Positions 63,307 to 64,000 of a stretch of DNA of 64,000 nt are shown here, in pieces. Below the pieces are notes generated by a model that was not told the origin of the DNA, made no database searches, and saw nothing but the letters and a program-made list of their open reading frames with translations. The translations under genes and the position numbers were made by a program. The DNA comes from Planctomycetota bacterium (GTDB lineage Bacteria > Planctomycetota > Planctomycetia > Gemmatales > HRBIN36): the NCBI GenBank assembly GCA_014584395.1, contig JACTMY010000002.1:62001-126000 (forward strand), given 5' to 3'. Each line of letters opens with the position of its first letter. The first letter of the stretch is position 1.

Positions 63307-64000
63307 TCACATCTCATCGAATAAACCGCGTTCAACCCGCGGACGCAACGGCGTTTCCTTCGCGGCATTGACAGGGATCATTTGCTCGGTCAACTGCGCC
63401 ACGTGATGGGCGGAGTTCGGCTCGGCATCGACGCAATAACGCACCAATCTGGGTCGAAGAAGCTGAAAGCCCGCTTTGTGACGGCGCGAGGGCACCACGG
63501 CGTCGCAGGCGAATTCGAATACGAGTTGCGGCTTGAGAACGCACACCGGGCCGAACCGCTCCACGGTGTTCTCCCGGACGAACTGCGCGATCATGGAGAG
63601 ATCTTCGGCGGGCAAATCCGGCGCGACATGAGCCGCGGGCACCAATTGAGCGTTCTGCCACACGCCCAACGATAGCCGTTCGATCTTGCCACGGTTCGAT
63701 CCGTTGACGGCATGGGCCTGCATCAGCACGCCGCGAAACCGCAGGGCTGGCAGGCGGAGAAGCCAGTCGCGAGTCCCGGCGGGAGTAGGCAAACTGGCCG
63801 CTGGCAGGCTCAGGAGGCGGAGGGCAGCCAAGCCGCTGCCGCGCGCCTGTTCGAGATAGGCCTCTGCTTCCCGCCACTCGCGGAGGGGAACGATTCGACT
63901 GTGTCGCAGGCCGGCCGTTTCCCCGATGGAACCCAGGCATTGATCCAGCAGCGCTCGGCGAGTCGCCAGCGGTTGATCGCACAGGTCTTGCTGCTCCAGG
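63307..64000 (-). CDS. ATP-dependent DNA ligase, C-terminal part (5' end outside the window)
   Basis: About 230 residues visible, reading from the window edge without a stop. Similarity is to LigB-type bacterial ATP-dependent ligases: the linker RDWLLRLPALRFRGVLMQAHA, OB-fold landmark LSLGVWQNAQLVP, VRENTVERFGPVCV, and the motif VI region RRHKAGFQLLRPRLVRY. The part aligning with motif IV and V (EGLMLK and WWKWK in active enzymes) reads SGLAALRLLS and DWLLRLP, so catalytic residues look lost. It sits 45 bp upstream of the SRPBCC fusion on the same strand. The N-terminal half with the adenylation lysine is not visible. Confidence 0.78.
   Translation of the reverse strand, partial: LEQQDLCDQPLATRRALLDQCLGSIGETAGLRHSRIVPLREWREAEAYLEQARGSGLAALRLLSLPAASLPTPAGTRDWLLRLPALRFRGVLMQAHAVNGSNRGKIERLSLGVWQNAQLVPAAHVAPDLPAEDLSMIAQFVRENTVERFGPVCVLKPQLVFEFACDAVVPSRRHKAGFQLLRPRLVRYCVDAEPNSAHHVAQLTEQMIPVNAAKETPLRPRVERGLFDEM

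Noticed and set aside
1-64000. Mobile elements, integrases or phage modules
   Set aside because: No transposase, integrase, terminal inverted repeats or duplicated target sites seen; gene order is of housekeeping and envelope genes.

Overview
The window is a dense, high-GC bacterial chromosome segment that looks planctomycete, probably from the Gemmatales side, although the sequence alone does not fix the genus. The evidence is a set of family types typical of that phylum: a PSCyt1/DUF1549/DUF1553 protein followed by a Tat-exported DUF1501 protein, two transmembrane Ser/Thr kinases (one with WD40 repeats), a TPR protein ending in two RNA-polymerase alpha-CTD-like domains, a DUF4175-like membrane protein, a TIGR04138-type protein, a very large multi-amidohydrolase protein and several large ABC-2 permeases. 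I see no rRNA, tRNA, insertion sequence, prophage, integron or CRISPR array.

Layout. 1-3 kb: yajC (cut by the window edge), tgt and the TPR/alpha-CTD gene. 3.3-5.1 kb: a kinase and a one-base-overlapping TPR gene. 5-6.6 kb: a SIS isomerase plus ROK kinase operon. 6.8-10.1 kb: selB-selA. 10.1-11.4 kb: a YbaK and NAD(P)H-hydrate epimerase pair. 11.6-15 kb: a membrane protein with sixteen 57-bp tandem repeats. 15-20.4 kb: nadB, gmd, a HEAT lipoprotein, GNAT, DinB and DUF488. 20.6-24.9 kb: a WD40 kinase. 25.2-29.3 kb: a triple amidohydrolase-fold protein. 29.3-30 kb: noncoding DNA with a structured element. 30-33.7 kb: the PSCyt1 and DUF1501 operon. 33.8-35.2 kb: purN and an HExxH protein.

35.5-44 kb carries a lipoprotein and then a co-directional exporter set: an ABC protein, an HlyD-like adaptor, a TolC-like outer-membrane factor, a membrane protein and a membrane-anchored prenyltransferase-fold protein. 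44-48.9 kb has a DUF3592 protein and a self-contained GntR-ABC-permease operon behind a near-perfect palindrome. 49-54.3 kb has two FKBP isomerases, an LmbE-type deacetylase, a small zinc-ribbon-like protein, a TPR protein, ispD, a manA-type isomerase and a BFD-like ferredoxin. 54.4-58.1 kb has two large ABC-2 permeases with no ATPase beside them. 58.3-64 kb has a PSP1 protein, TIGR04138, a small membrane protein, a 43-residue zinc ribbon, DUF1573, an SRPBCC-epimerase fusion and the C-terminal part of an ATP-dependent DNA ligase whose nucleotidyltransferase motifs look degenerate.

Metabolically the window supports selenocysteine synthesis and insertion, queuosine tRNA modification, NAD and purine synthesis, the non-mevalonate isoprenoid route and nucleotide-sugar synthesis. 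No single locus is a clearly new system. The best candidates for new biology are the 36-44 kb exporter cluster, the TPR/alpha-CTD protein, the triple amidohydrolase with one intact active site, the degenerate ligase, and the structured noncoding elements near 29.4 kb and 60.7 kb.
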